A stretch of 64,000 nucleotides of DNA from NCBI GenBank assembly GCA_016711825.1, contig JADJSG010000007.1, forward strand, positions 434,001 through 498,000, given 5' to 3'. The notes under the pieces are model-generated. The model had not been told where the DNA came from, made no database searches, and was given only the letters and a program-made list of their open reading frames with translations. The position numbers were made by a program, and so were the translations under genes. Each line of letters begins with the position of its first letter. Within the stretch, counting starts at the first letter, position 1. This document shows positions 10,888 to 19,864 of the stretch, piece by piece. Source of the DNA: Bacteroidota bacterium (GTDB lineage: Bacteria; Bacteroidota; Bacteroidia; Chitinophagales; Chitinophagaceae).

Positions 10888-11505
10888 TTACTTTTTCCAT
10901 TTAATACTACAACCTAATGCTTTGGTTTTGGTAACTGTAATAGGTATTTTTTTAACGAGTTGATCTACAGCATTTTCAACATGTCTGTGTTTCACACTTT
11001 GGGGTTCATAGGAATTGTCGTCAATAGCGCCTATATATTCCACTTTAAAATGTGATTGTTGATTTGATACGATAAATACATGTGGTGTATTGGTAGCGCC
11101 AAATGTTTTTGCCACCTCTTGAGTTTCATCGTGTAAATAATCAAATGTGAATCCTTTCTCTTGGGCTCTTTCAATCATATTTTCATACGAATCAAGCGGA
11201 TAGGCTTTGTCATCATTTGGATTAATTGCCACAACCGGAAATCCCAAACCACTATATTTTTTATGCAAAGCAATAATGCGATCTTCATAAGCAACTGAAA
11301 AAGGGCAGTGATTACATGTAAAAATGAGGATAATTCCTTTTTCAGATTTATAGTCGTTTAATGCTTTAAACTTTCCGTCAATATTTTTTAATTTAAATTC
11401 CATGATTGTATCTCCAACTTGATATGCTTTGCGATCATCAGCTAAGCTATTTTCAGAAAAATGGACAATGACAAGCAACAATAAAAACAATTTTTTTAGC
11501 ATCAT
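10888..11505 (-). CDS. Secreted thioredoxin-fold (AhpC/TSA-like) protein
   Basis: The first ~22 residues ('MMLKKLFLLLLVIVHFSENSLA') are a signal peptide, so the protein is periplasmic or exported. The remainder is a redoxin domain with 'GIILIFTCNHCPFSVAYE', a CNHC active-site-like motif at the position of the thioredoxin CxxC, and the cis-Pro loop 'ATNTPHVFIV'. This family is common in Bacteroidota and is annotated as thioredoxin family or redoxin-domain proteins; a substrate is not known. It lies just downstream of the TlpA-like gene on the same strand with a 13-nt gap, so the two are probably co-transcribed. Either of two adjacent ATGs (11505, 11502) can be the start. The frame is intact, unlike its neighbours on both sides. 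Confidence 0.8.
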   Translation of the reverse strand: MMLKKLFLLLLVIVHFSENSLADDRKAYQVGDTIMEFKLKNIDGKFKALNDYKSEKGIILIFTCNHCPFSVAYEDRIIALHKKYSGLGFPVVAINPNDDKAYPLDSYENMIERAQEKGFTFDYLHDETQEVAKTFGATNTPHVFIVSNQQSHFKVEYIGAIDDNSYEPQSVKHRHVENAVDQLVKKIPITVTKTKALGCSIKWKK

Positions 11506-11518
11506 GATTCTAGATTTT

Positions 11519-12028
11519 TTATTTATTAATATGTGAATTTTTAAGCAAAGTGTCTAATAATTCAAAGTTAAGTTCTTTTTCGATAAAAGTACGATACGAA
11601 GTTTTGTGATTAAAAATGAGTGTTGCAGGTAAAGCGCCACTCCAACTACTATCTACCAAATTGATCCATCGATTAGCATCGGGCTCATTGAGTAATACAA
11701 CACTCGTTTTTATTCTCTTTTTTTCTAAAAAGGGGATCAATACTTTTTGTTGATCTTTTACATAATCCAGATTTATAAGTATCACTTTCGTTGCTTCTCT
11801 GTTGGTTTTTTGATTTGCTTTTTCAAAGACAGGTAGTTCTGCAACGCAAGGTATACACCAAGTAGCCCAAAAGTTCAAAACATAGGTTGTGTCATTTTGG
11901 ATTGATAAAATAGAATCAAGCCAAGGCATTTTTACAACTTGCACTTCTTTTTTTAAAGAAGCATGAGTAAACAAAAAAATGGTCAAAATACTCACTAAGA
12001 GTAACAAAATACTTTGTTTAATTTTCAT
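11519..12028 (-). CDS. TlpA-like thiol:disulfide oxidoreductase, membrane-anchored
   Basis: After a single N-terminal hydrophobic segment ('SILLLLVSILTIFLFTHAS') there is a thioredoxin-fold domain with 'YVLNFWATWCIPCVAELPVF'. This contains the WCxxC redox motif of TlpA/ResA-type proteins, and the cis-Pro is in 'GALPATLIF'. These proteins reduce disulfides in the periplasm, for example during cytochrome c maturation. I place the start at MKIKQS (12028) rather than the upstream ATG at 12058. This start gives a normal signal anchor and leaves 22 nt after the stop of the repaired antiporter gene. It likely forms an operon with the redoxin gene downstream. Confidence 0.8.
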   Translation of the reverse strand: MKIKQSILLLLVSILTIFLFTHASLKKEVQVVKMPWLDSILSIQNDTTYVLNFWATWCIPCVAELPVFEKANQKTNREATKVILINLDYVKDQQKVLIPFLEKKRIKTSVVLLNEPDANRWINLVDSSWSGALPATLIFNHKTSYRTFIEKELNFELLDTLLKNSHINK

Positions 12029-12050
12029 GATACGAAGATAAACAATATAA

Positions 12051-13309
12051 TTAACCAATGGCTATAGCAACTAAAGCACCTCCTATATAGCCTAAAAGTG
12101 CGGCCAGTGAAATGTTTTAAAAAACCAAAAAAAAGTAATTTTTTCTATACCCATGGCTGCAACCCCTGCAGCAGAACCAATAATAAGTATACTTCCTCCT
12201 GTGCCAGCACAATATGCCAAAAAGTTCCAGAAAAAATCACCTGTTGGGTATTGTTCTAAAGTAAACATTCCTTGAATTGCAGCCACAAGAGGAACATTGT
12301 CAAATATTGCAGAAAGCAAACCTATACTGGAGACTATAAGCACATCATTGTGAATATGGGCACGCAAAAAAGTCGCCAATTGTTGCAACAAAGTGGCTGA
12401 TTGTAATGCTGAAACAGCCAGCAAAATACCCAAAAAGAATAAAATACTTGGTAAGTCCACTCTTTCAAGGGCGTCAAAAATGGAAGGACGTGAATGGTCA
12501 ATGGTTGGTTTTTTCTTGTGAAGTGTTTCACTGATATACCAAACTATACCAACCGCCAGCATCATACCCATAAAAGGGGTAAATGAGTGACTGTTTTAAA
12601 AATGGGGACAAATATCAATAAAGAAATACCCGCATAGAAAATTAATTTTCTTCTTTTTTTGACTAATGTCTGCTGAAGCAACTACAGGCACAGGCACAAA
12701 TGTTCCTTTCATTTTAAAAAGTAAATATATCAATGGAATGAAAGCGGCTGTAATACTAGGTAAAAATATATTTCTGATAATTCCATCAGCTGTGATTTGA
12801 TTGCCGATCCATAACATCGTGGTGGTGACATCACCTATAGGACTCCATGCACCACCCGCATTGGCTGCGATGATGATCATTCCAATGGTTATATATTTAT
12901 CCCGGGGTTCATTTAATATTTTTGTAACCAACGTACACATAACAATTGCAGTTGTCAAATTATCAAGAATGGCAGATAAGAAAAATGATAGTATCGTAAC
13001 AATCACTAAAAAAGTACGTTTATTAGTTGTTTTTATACCATTGATGATCACTTGAAAACCTTCATGTAAATCTATCAATTCCACGATAGTCATTGCTCCT
13101 ATTAAAAAAAACAAGATCCCTGAGATGTTTCCAATATGTTCAGTAAGCTGATGATTAACTATTTCAATATCATTGAGTTGCAACATGTATACCATCCAAC
13201 AACATACGCCTGTGAGCAAAGCGGAAGCTGCTTTGTCGAGTTTGATACTATGTTCAAAAATAATGAATACATAACCCAGAATAAAGATAGATAATAATAA
13301 CCAAGTCAT
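12051..13309 (-). pseudogene. nhaD: NhaD-type Na+/H+ antiporter, three frameshifts
   Basis: A polytopic membrane protein with the NhaD/ArsB-like signatures 'SAILDNLTTAIVM' and 'ANAGGAWSPIGDVTTTMLW' in the first half, and 'LLSAIFDNVPLVAAIQGM' and 'AGTGGSILIIGSAAG' in the second. NhaD exchanges external protons for internal Na+/Li+. Two open segments (13309-12596 and 12571-12092) share one register. The link between them is out of frame because of one extra base at the T7 run 12654-12660 and one missing at G4 12576-12579. Reading across restores 'RKLIFYAGISLLIFVPIF' and 'HLPPFMGMM'. A third loss near 12115-12124 cuts off 'NISLAALLGYIGGALVAIAIG', which ends at 12051. The repaired length of about 420 residues is usual. 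Confidence 0.85.
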
Positions 13310-13584
13310 GAATACAAATGTAATCGAAAGTATTTAAAACCTTATCTGGATTATAAATAATGTCAAGATCACATTATCAGTTGATTAATAACATTAAGTT
13401 GATACGCAACATGTATAGGCGTTATACCTATCATGTTGAACTACAGAATACATGTATTTTGTATAATTTATGATATTTCTGTAGTACTAAAAAAAGAAGC
13501 AGTTTAAAATAAATAAATTTCCCAAACTTAAGTTTGTAGTTCTTTTTCAGTGATCTCCAAAAATACGATGCAATGAAAATTTGT

Positions 13585-14799
13585 TTAAGCAACAGCCCGA
13601 TTGACCAATTCAGCGGCTTCGCTTAATAGGGTAGCACTTTGTACTTTTAAACCAGAGTTTTCAATAAGTACTTTTGCTTCTTCTGCATTGGTGCCTTGTA
13701 AACGTACAATTACTGGCACAGAGATTTCACCTATTGCTTTATAGGCATCTACAACACCTTGTGCTACACGGTCACAACGTACGATGCCACCAAATATGTT
13801 GATTAAGATTGCTTTTACATTTGGATCTTTTAAAATGAGTCTAAAGCCTGCCTCAACAGTAGTAGCATTGGCACCACCACCTACGTCTAAGAAGTTGGCA
13901 GGTTCGCCACCGCTGAGTTTAATCATATCCATTGTTGCCATGGCCAAACCAGCACCATTTACCATACATCCTACATTGCCATCCAGTTTTACATAATTCA
14001 GATTGCTTTCGCTGGCTTCTACTTCGGTTGGATCTTCTTCTGATTTATCTCTGAGTAATTCTAAATCTTTGTGACGGATTAAAGCATTGTCTTCCAAATT
14101 CATTTTACAATCCACAGCAATAATTTTATCATCGCTGGTTTTAAATAGCGGATTGATTTCTAACATATCGCAATCAAGCCCAGTAAATGCATTGAATAAA
14201 TTACTTACAAATTTCACACAATTTTTAAAAGCTTCTCCACTTAACCCGAGGTTAAATGCGATTTTTCTAGCTTGAAACGCTTGAAGCGTACTACCTGGCT
14301 TCACCCATTCCTTAAATATTTTTTCTGGGGTATTGTGTGCTACATCTTCAATATTCATTCCACCCTCTGTGCTATACATAAACACATATTTTTGGGTAGA
14401 GCGATCGAGTAATATAGATAGATAAAATTCTTTTACTGGACTATTTCCTTCATAATAAGCATCTTCAGCCATAAAAATTTTGCTGACTTTTTTTCCGGCT
14501 TCTCCTGTTTGAATGGTTACTAATGTATTACCCAACATATTTGTAGCCACTTGGGTAGCCATTTCTTCACTTTTTACGACTTGTACGCCATGTTGTGCTT
14601 CGTTTTCTTTAAATGTACCTTTGCCACGACCACCAGCATGAATTTGTGCTTTAACAACAACAAATCTACTTTTTGTTTTTTCGCTAATTTCCTTGTATGC
14701 GATCGTAGCATCTTCTGCGGTAAAACAAACAATCCCATTTTGAACGGGAACGTTGTATTTCTTCAATAACTCTTTGGCTTGATATTCGTGTAAATTCAT
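13585..14799 (-). CDS. sucC: Succinyl-CoA synthetase (ADP-forming) beta subunit
   Basis: Catalyses the substrate-level phosphorylation step of the TCA cycle with the alpha subunit SucD, which is not in the window. The start at 14799 (MNLHEYQAKELLKKYNV) is the universal SucC N-terminus; upstream in-frame codons to 14901 are not family sequence. An ATP-grasp domain is visible with 'KAQIHAGGRGKGTF' and 'LEINPLF'. The C-terminal ligase domain carries 'NGAGLAMATMDMI', 'FLDVGGGA' and 'NIFGGIVRCD'. At about 404 residues it is of normal length and intact. The gene diverges from the glycan-lipid transferase at 14967. Confidence 0.96.
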   Translation of the reverse strand: MNLHEYQAKELLKKYNVPVQNGIVCFTAEDATIAYKEISEKTKSRFVVVKAQIHAGGRGKGTFKENEAQHGVQVVKSEEMATQVATNMLGNTLVTIQTGEAGKKVSKIFMAEDAYYEGNSPVKEFYLSILLDRSTQKYVFMYSTEGGMNIEDVAHNTPEKIFKEWVKPGSTLQAFQARKIAFNLGLSGEAFKNCVKFVSNLFNAFTGLDCDMLEINPLFKTSDDKIIAVDCKMNLEDNALIRHKDLELLRDKSEEDPTEVEASESNLNYVKLDGNVGCMVNGAGLAMATMDMIKLSGGEPANFLDVGGGANATTVEAGFRLILKDPNVKAILINIFGGIVRCDRVAQGVVDAYKAIGEISVPVIVRLQGTNAEEAKVLIENSGLKVQSATLLSEAAELVNRAVA

Positions 14800-14949
14800 A
14801 AAGCGTTTAAAAATTTTTTGCGCAAATTTAGTGGTTGTATTTGATAAAAGCGGGTGTTCTATGTTTTTTTTCAAATAAAGTTTTAAGCTACTTGCACCCA
14901 ATAAAAATAAGATTGCAAAACTGACTTAAATATATGAAATAATATTGTT

Positions 14950-14957
14950 TATATTTG
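14950..14957 (+). promoter_or_regulatory. -7 box close to the start of the sugar-1-phosphate transferase
   Basis: TATATTTG matches TAnnTTTG and ends only 9 nt before the ATG at 14967, so the predicted transcript would have a very short leader. No Shine-Dalgarno sequence is present. Confidence 0.5.
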
Positions 14958-14966
14958 CCACATTGC

Positions 14967-16016
14967 ATGGATAGTAAATTATTAATATTTGTATTTGGCG
15001 CTTTTGTGGTGTCCTTGTTGACGCAATATTTAGTTATTGACTTATCGCATAAAAAAGGTATTTTTATTGATGATCACAATAGTGATTTGCCTCAGAAATT
15101 ACACAATGAACCAACGCCTCGTATAGGGGGCTTGGGTATTTTTGTTTCCATTTTATTTATGATTAAAGATTTAGAATTAGGTCTCTATATCATATTATGT
15201 ATCATTCCAGCTTTTCTTGCTGGTTTTTTAGAAGATTTGTTTGCAAAAATATCTCCATTAAGAAGATTATTAATAATGAGTATTTCTGGCATCATGTCTA
15301 TTTATTTGATTGATTGTGTGGTTGTTGACTTTAGTTTTATACAAGTACCTTATGTTGTGGGTATTATCATTACGATGATTGCAATACTGGGATTAATCAA
15401 TGGAACCAATATGATTGACGGATTTAACGGCTTGTCTTCAGGTGTTTGTTTCATTATTTTTGGTACCTATGCCTTGGTGAGTCATCAAATTGGCGATTCA
15501 GTAATGGTGTATATCAATTTGGTTTGCATGGCTGCTTTATTAGGGTTTTTATTTTTTAATTTTCCTAAAGGGAAGATATTTTTAGGTGATGGGGGAGCGT
15601 ATAGTCTTGGCTTTTTATTAGCAGTTATTTCCATTATGTTAGTAAAGCGGCATGCTGATATCAACAAACCTGATGAATATATTTCACCATGGTTTGCTTT
15701 AGTAAGTTTGATTTATCCTGTGTGGGAAGTAATATTTTCATTTACCCGTCGAACATTGGTACATCGTCTTTCTCCTTTGTATCCTGATTCAAAACATGTT
15801 CATCAACTGATTTTTAGAAATATTACCAAACAAAATAATCCCTTAACCACTTTACTTATCTATCCCATCGTAATCATTTTTAATGTGATTGCTTTATTTT
15901 ATTATAACAACACGATTGCATTATTTATCATATCGGTGGTATTTGTGGTGCTTTACACCTTATTTTATTTCTATTATTCCCGAAAAGAACTTTCTGGACA
16001 AAAAGCTGTTGATTAA
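14967..16016 (+). CDS. Undecaprenyl-phosphate sugar-1-phosphate transferase (WecA/TagO-like)
   Basis: Belongs to the MraY/WecA/TagO membrane transferases, which move a sugar-1-phosphate from a UDP-sugar onto undecaprenyl phosphate and so start a cell-surface glycan. The protein has about ten membrane segments and the family motifs 'PTPRIGGLGIF', 'LINGTNMIDGFNGLSSG' and 'KIFLGDGGAYSLGF'. A C-terminal loop has 'DSKHVHQLIF', resembling the HxH region of WecA-type enzymes and unlike MraY, so O-antigen-like or capsule synthesis is more likely than peptidoglycan. I chose ATG 14967 (MDSKLLIF) over the TTG at 14955, which overlaps the -7 box. The UDP-sugar dehydrogenase follows after 41 nt. Confidence 0.85.
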   Translation: MDSKLLIFVFGAFVVSLLTQYLVIDLSHKKGIFIDDHNSDLPQKLHNEPTPRIGGLGIFVSILFMIKDLELGLYIILCIIPAFLAGFLEDLFAKISPLRRLLIMSISGIMSIYLIDCVVVDFSFIQVPYVVGIIITMIAILGLINGTNMIDGFNGLSSGVCFIIFGTYALVSHQIGDSVMVYINLVCMAALLGFLFFNFPKGKIFLGDGGAYSLGFLLAVISIMLVKRHADINKPDEYISPWFALVSLIYPVWEVIFSFTRRTLVHRLSPLYPDSKHVHQLIFRNITKQNNPLTTLLIYPIVIIFNVIALFYYNNTIALFIISVVFVVLYTLFYFYYSRKELSGQKAVD

Positions 16017-16030
16017 CACAAAATAAATTG

Positions 16031-16038
16031 TACATTTG
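16031..16038 (+). promoter_or_regulatory. -7 box before the UDP-sugar dehydrogenase
   Basis: TACATTTG fits TAnnTTTG and lies 19 nt before the ATG at 16058, so this gene may have its own promoter in addition to read-through from the upstream transferase. Confidence 0.45.
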
Positions 16039-16057
16039 CGCCCTCAAAATCGATAGA

Positions 16058-17347
16058 ATGTACAACCAACTCATCAACAAAGAACAAAAATTAGCCGTAA
16101 TAGGCTTAGGATATGTAGGCTTACCCATTGCGCTTGAATTTGCCCGTAAAATCAATGTAATAGGATTTGATATCAATGCTAAACGTGTTGAAATGATGAA
16201 AAATCATATTGACCCAAGCAATGAGCTCGATAGTTCAGCATTTGATGGTTGTAGTATTGAGTTTACGGACTCATTAGAGGTTTTAAAAGAAGCTACTTTT
16301 TATGTAGTAGCTGTGCCTACACCCGTAGATGAACACAATGTGCCTGATCTTACCCCTGTACTTAAAGCTTCAGAAACGATAGGTAAAATTATCAAAAAAG
16401 GAGATTATGTAGTATTTGAATCAACTGTTTATCCAGGTTGTACAGAAGAAGATTGTTTGCCAGTAATTGAAAAAATATCTGGATTAAAATGTTATACTGA
16501 TTTTAAAATAGGCTATTCACCTGAAAGAATAAACCCGGGAGATAAAGAACATACATTACAAAATGTGGTAAAAGTGGTATCAGGCTGTGATGTAGAATCT
16601 GCAGAAGAAATAGCAAAAACATATGAATTAGTCGTAACTGCAGGTGTGCACAGAGCAAGTTCAATCAAAGTGGCTGAAGCCGCAAAAATTATAGAAAATA
16701 CCCAACGTGACTTAAACATAGCGCTCATGAATGAATTGTCAATCATTTTTGACAAATTAAACATTAATACCTATGAAGTATTGGAAGCAGCAGGTACAAA
16801 ATGGAATTTTTTAAAATTTTATCCTGGTTTAGTTGGCGGGCATTGCATTGGGGTAGATCCTTATTATTTGACCTACAAATCGGAACAATTAGGTTATAAA
16901 TCGCGTGTTATTCTATCTGGTAGAATCATTAACGACGAAATGGCTAGTTATGTAGCTAAAAAAACAATTCAGTCAATAATCAAAAAAGGCATCGATATCT
17001 CCAAAGCAAAAATTTTAGTGCAAGGCATTACTTTTAAAGAAAACGTTTCTGACATTCGTAATTCAAAAGTAGTGGATTTAGTGAATGAATTAAAAGCTTA
17101 CAGTGTACAAGTTGACATCATTGACCCACATGCCGATCATGATGAAATGATGCATGAATATGGCATTGGTTTAGCTGAAAAAGCGGGTAGTGATTATAAT
17201 GCTGTGATCGTAGCTGTAAACCATAAAGAATATTGTGACTTTGATCAACAGTATTTCAGTAACATAATGGCAAATGATGCCATATTAGTAGACTTAAAGG
17301 GGATTTATAGAGGAAAATTTGAAAATATCAATTACTGGACTCTATAA
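16058..17347 (+). CDS. UDP-N-acetylhexosamine 6-dehydrogenase (WbpA/TviB type)
   Basis: A nucleotide-sugar dehydrogenase that oxidises C6 of a UDP-HexNAc in two NAD+-dependent steps, providing a uronic-acid precursor for surface polysaccharide. The N-terminal Rossmann motif is 'LAVIGLGYVGLPIALEFA'. A central domain has 'ESTVYPGCTEE' and 'YSPERINPGD'. The catalytic cysteine lies in 'GLVGGHCIGVDPYYLTYK'. The C-terminal domain includes 'ITFKENVSDIRNSKV'. The sequence resembles the TviB/WbpA branch more than UDP-glucose dehydrogenase. The start at 16058 follows a -7 box; the TTG at 16028 would overlap it. It pairs functionally with the upstream lipid-linked sugar transferase, though no glycosyltransferase cluster follows. 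Confidence 0.88.
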   Translation: MYNQLINKEQKLAVIGLGYVGLPIALEFARKINVIGFDINAKRVEMMKNHIDPSNELDSSAFDGCSIEFTDSLEVLKEATFYVVAVPTPVDEHNVPDLTPVLKASETIGKIIKKGDYVVFESTVYPGCTEEDCLPVIEKISGLKCYTDFKIGYSPERINPGDKEHTLQNVVKVVSGCDVESAEEIAKTYELVVTAGVHRASSIKVAEAAKIIENTQRDLNIALMNELSIIFDKLNINTYEVLEAAGTKWNFLKFYPGLVGGHCIGVDPYYLTYKSEQLGYKSRVILSGRIINDEMASYVAKKTIQSIIKKGIDISKAKILVQGITFKENVSDIRNSKVVDLVNELKAYSVQVDIIDPHADHDEMMHEYGIGLAEKAGSDYNAVIVAVNHKEYCDFDQQYFSNIMANDAILVDLKGIYRGKFENINYWTL

Positions 17348-17454
17348 TTTGAATACAAAAAAAATCTTCTTATAAACAATTCATTAAGAAAATAACTGTT
17401 TGATAACAAACAAACAGCAGTATATTTACGTCTAAATTATACAAACGATAAAAT

Positions 17455-17796
17455 ATGAAAAAAATACTTTCTATAGTTGCATTTTTGTTGATGGCTACCT
17501 TTGCAAATGCGCAAAAAAATGGTGTTCCACCTTCTGATAATGTGAAAAAACAAATTGAAATTTTAAAGAATGCAGATTTAGGTTTGACTGATGTCCAAAT
17601 TAGTAGAATTACTACCGTATTAATGGGTGAAGAATCAAACCAACAAAGATTAGAAAAAGCATTCGAAGGCAACAAGTCGCAATTAGATTTACGTATGAAG
17701 GAATTTCGTGCTGTAAAAATCGGTAATATCAAAGGCGCTATGAATGATGCACAAGCTGAGAAATTTGACGCATTAAAGCTTGCTGATAAGTTTTAA
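17455..17796 (+). CDS. Small secreted protein, weakly Spy/CpxP-like
   Basis: 113 residues with a clear signal peptide ('MKKILSIVAFLLMATFANAQ'). The mature part is helical and charged. It has 'NADLGLTDVQISRI', reminiscent of the LTxxQ motif of Spy/CpxP periplasmic chaperones, and a second helix 'LDLRMKEFRAVKIGNIKGAM'. I cannot assign a function; the resemblance is by eye only. It stands alone between the UDP-sugar dehydrogenase and rpoD. Confidence 0.65.
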   Translation: MKKILSIVAFLLMATFANAQKNGVPPSDNVKKQIEILKNADLGLTDVQISRITTVLMGEESNQQRLEKAFEGNKSQLDLRMKEFRAVKIGNIKGAMNDAQAEKFDALKLADKF

Positions 17797-17886
17797 TCAC
17801 TTCTTTTTATACTTTATTCGGACAGCCTATTTGATTATAGGAAAACCTTAACTATTGAAAGCATATGGTTCAGTACTAATTGGTAT

Positions 17887-17894
17887 TACTTTTG
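17887..17894 (+). promoter_or_regulatory. -7 box upstream of rpoD
   Basis: TACTTTTG matches TAnnTTTG and lies 54 nt before the rpoD ATG. No obvious -33 TTTG at the right spacing. Confidence 0.4.
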
Positions 17895-17948
17895 CGTTAT
17901 AACATCTGAACAATACACAAATAATATTAACTACTAAAACAAAACGAC

Positions 17949-18818
17949 ATGAGACAACTTAAAATTGCGACCCAGATAACGAACAGAGATAGTCAGGCTG
18001 TTGAAAAATACTTACAAGATATAAGCAGATTACCAATGATTAATGCGGAAGAAGAAACCGTATTAGCTCAGAAAATCAGGGGGGGCGATACCGCTGAAGC
18101 GAAGGCTGCGCTTGAAAAAATGGTAAAATCTAATTTAAGATTTGTTGTTTCTGTAGCAAAGCAATATCAACATCAAGGTTTAACTTTAAGTGACTTAATT
18201 AATGAAGGGAATTTAGGATTAATCAAAGCAGCTCAGCGCTTTGATGAAACAAAAGGCTTCAAATTTATATCTTACGCAGTGTGGTGGATTCGTCAGTCAA
18301 TATTACAAGCTTTGGCAGAACAAGGACGTCTTGTCAGGTTGCCGCAAAATAAAATTGGCACTTATAACAAAGCAAATAAAGCAATGATGGCTTTTGAGCA
18401 AGAAAATGAAAGAGAACCTTCTGTGGAGGAATTAGCTGGTATACTTGAAATGTCTGAAAATGATATTGCAAGTATCATTGTTACAAATGTTCGTCATACT
18501 TCTTTAGATGCTCCTGTACATGAAGCAGAAGATTTAAGTATGGGTGATTTGCTTACCGGAGCCAATGATACTGATGAAAATGTAATACAAGATAGTCTTC
18601 GTGAAGAAATTCGTCGAATTCTTAAGTCTTTAAGTCCACGTGAATCTGAAATAGTAACTGCTTATTTTGGTTTAGAAGGCAGTGACGGTCCTACCATTGA
18701 ACAAATTGGTGAAAAATACGATTTAACAAAAGAACGTATACGACAAATTAAAGAAAGAGCTATTAAACGTTTACAAAAGACAAGATATAGCAAATCGCTA
18801 AAATCATATTTAGGGTAA
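17949..18818 (+). CDS. rpoD: Primary sigma factor (RpoD/SigA, Bacteroidota type)
   Basis: At 289 residues it is the short vegetative sigma factor typical of Bacteroidota, lacking the long region 1.1 of proteobacterial RpoD. Region 1.2 is 'AVEKYLQDISRLPMI'. Region 2 holds 'NLRFVVSVAKQYQHQGL', 'LINEGNLGLIKAAQRFD' and the promoter-melting 'FISYAVWWIRQSI'. Region 3 has 'RLVRLPQNKIGTYNKA'. Region 4 ends with the helix-turn-helix 'TIEQIGEKYDLTKERIRQI'. It directs RNA polymerase to TTTG/TAnnTTTG promoters, which are frequent in this window. A strong terminator follows. Confidence 0.96.
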   Translation: MRQLKIATQITNRDSQAVEKYLQDISRLPMINAEEETVLAQKIRGGDTAEAKAALEKMVKSNLRFVVSVAKQYQHQGLTLSDLINEGNLGLIKAAQRFDETKGFKFISYAVWWIRQSILQALAEQGRLVRLPQNKIGTYNKANKAMMAFEQENEREPSVEELAGILEMSENDIASIIVTNVRHTSLDAPVHEAEDLSMGDLLTGANDTDENVIQDSLREEIRRILKSLSPRESEIVTAYFGLEGSDGPTIEQIGEKYDLTKERIRQIKERAIKRLQKTRYSKSLKSYLG

Positions 18819-18872
18819 AAATAAGAGTTTAAAAACTTTGGTTTTTGTTTTTGGTTTGGTTTGGTTATACAG

Positions 18873-18906
18873 CAAGGGAGTACAGTGATGTATTCCCTTG
18901 TTTTTT
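18873..18906 (+). terminator. Rho-independent terminator of rpoD
   Basis: CAAGGGAGTACA and TGTATTCCCTTG form a 12-bp stem (one G-U pair) with a GTGA tetraloop, followed by T6. Confidence 0.88.
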
Positions 18907-18939
18907 GTGTATCCAAGATACCCAATTTTATAAGCCTTG

Positions 18940-19049
18940 TTATACCAAATGTATTGAATAGGTAGTTTGAAAAAGTTCGGTATAATGCCCACACTCATTA
19001 TATTTTACTCATATCAAATGGACTAATGTATCGTTGGTATTACACCTAT
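18940..19049 (+). repeat. Dispersed intergenic repeat, copy 2
   Basis: Starts TTATACCAAATGTATTGAAT, has internal GGTATAAT, and ends GTTGGTATTACACCTAT. It is the closest relative of copy 6 near 60479. It occupies the gene-free gap after the rpoD terminator. Confidence 0.65.
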
Positions 19050-19157
19050 GGATTTAATTACTCACAAACCCGTCTATTAGGTACATTTAATGCTACGGTC
19101 ATTCATTGTATGTAGATATGATCCTAATATTATTTATACTAAACATTTCATGGTCGT

Positions 19158-19826
19158 TTATTCTATAATTCCATCTCTTAACCTAATGACTCTTTTAGCG
19201 TGTTTTGCAATATCTTCTTCATGGGTAACCAATACAATGGTATTTCCATTTTTATGAATGGTATCAAATATTTCCATGATTTCCATGGATGTTTGTGTGT
19301 CTAAATTGCCCGTAGGTTCGTCGGCTAATATCATAGAAGGATTGTTGACCAAAGCGCGAGCAATGGCTACCCTTTGACATTGTCCACCTGAAAGTTCGTT
19401 GGGTTTATGGTGTGTTCTATCGGCTAAGTTTACTTTTTCTAACATTGCCATGGCTTGTTCTTCCCTTCTTTTTTTTGCTATTCCTGCATATACCAGGGGT
19501 AAAGCAACATTTTCGAGGGCTGTTAAACGAGGCAATAAATTAAATTGTTGAAACACAAATCCGATCTCTTTATTTCGAATGCTCGCCAGGGCATCATCTT
19601 GCATACTGCTCACATCAATATGGTTAAGAATATATTTACCAGAAGTAGGGGTGTCTAGGCAGCCTAATATATTCATCAAGGTTGATTTGCCCGAACCCGA
19701 AGGACCCATAAGCGCTACGTATTCATTTTTATTGATGATTAATTGTATTCCTTTTAAAACGGTGACAGTATTTGTACCCATTTTATAGTCTTTAAAGAGA
19801 TCTGAAATTTCGATTAATGGAATCAT
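19158..19826 (-). CDS. ABC transporter ATP-binding protein (LolD/MacB type)
   Basis: 222 residues with Walker A 'MGPSGSGKSTLMNILG', Q-loop 'GFVFQQFNLLPRLTA', signature 'NELSGGQCQRVAIARAL', Walker B 'MILADEPTGNLD' and H-loop 'VLVTHEED'. The 'GNLD' after Walker B and the overall length place it in the LolD/MacB/FtsE group. This group powers lipoprotein release, macrolide/peptide export or related mechanotransmission. No permease gene is adjacent, so the partner must be encoded elsewhere. The gene diverges from the c-di-AMP cyclase gene with a 38-nt gap that holds promoters on both strands. Confidence 0.88.
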   Translation of the reverse strand: MIPLIEISDLFKDYKMGTNTVTVLKGIQLIINKNEYVALMGPSGSGKSTLMNILGCLDTPTSGKYILNHIDVSSMQDDALASIRNKEIGFVFQQFNLLPRLTALENVALPLVYAGIAKKRREEQAMAMLEKVNLADRTHHKPNELSGGQCQRVAIARALVNNPSMILADEPTGNLDTQTSMEIMEIFDTIHKNGNTIVLVTHEEDIAKHAKRVIRLRDGIIE

Positions 19827-19828
19827 AT

Positions 19829-19858
19829 TTTGTTACAAAAGTAAATATATTATATTTG
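19829..19858 (+). promoter_or_regulatory. Divergent promoter region; consensus promoter for the c-di-AMP cyclase
   Basis: TTTG (19829-19832) and TATATTTG (19851-19858) have an 18-nt spacer, close to ideal. The -7 box ends 6 nt before the ATG at 19865, predicting an essentially leaderless mRNA. On the opposite strand TACTTTTG (19843-19836) is a candidate -7 box for the ABC ATPase gene, so the two promoters overlap face to face. Confidence 0.65.
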
Positions 19859-19864
19859 TCGAAC

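Noticed and set aside
13408..13440. Hairpin AACATGTATAGG/CCTATCATGTT between nhaD and sucC
   Set aside because: Good stem but no T run on either strand and 145 nt from the sucC stop, so not called a terminator.
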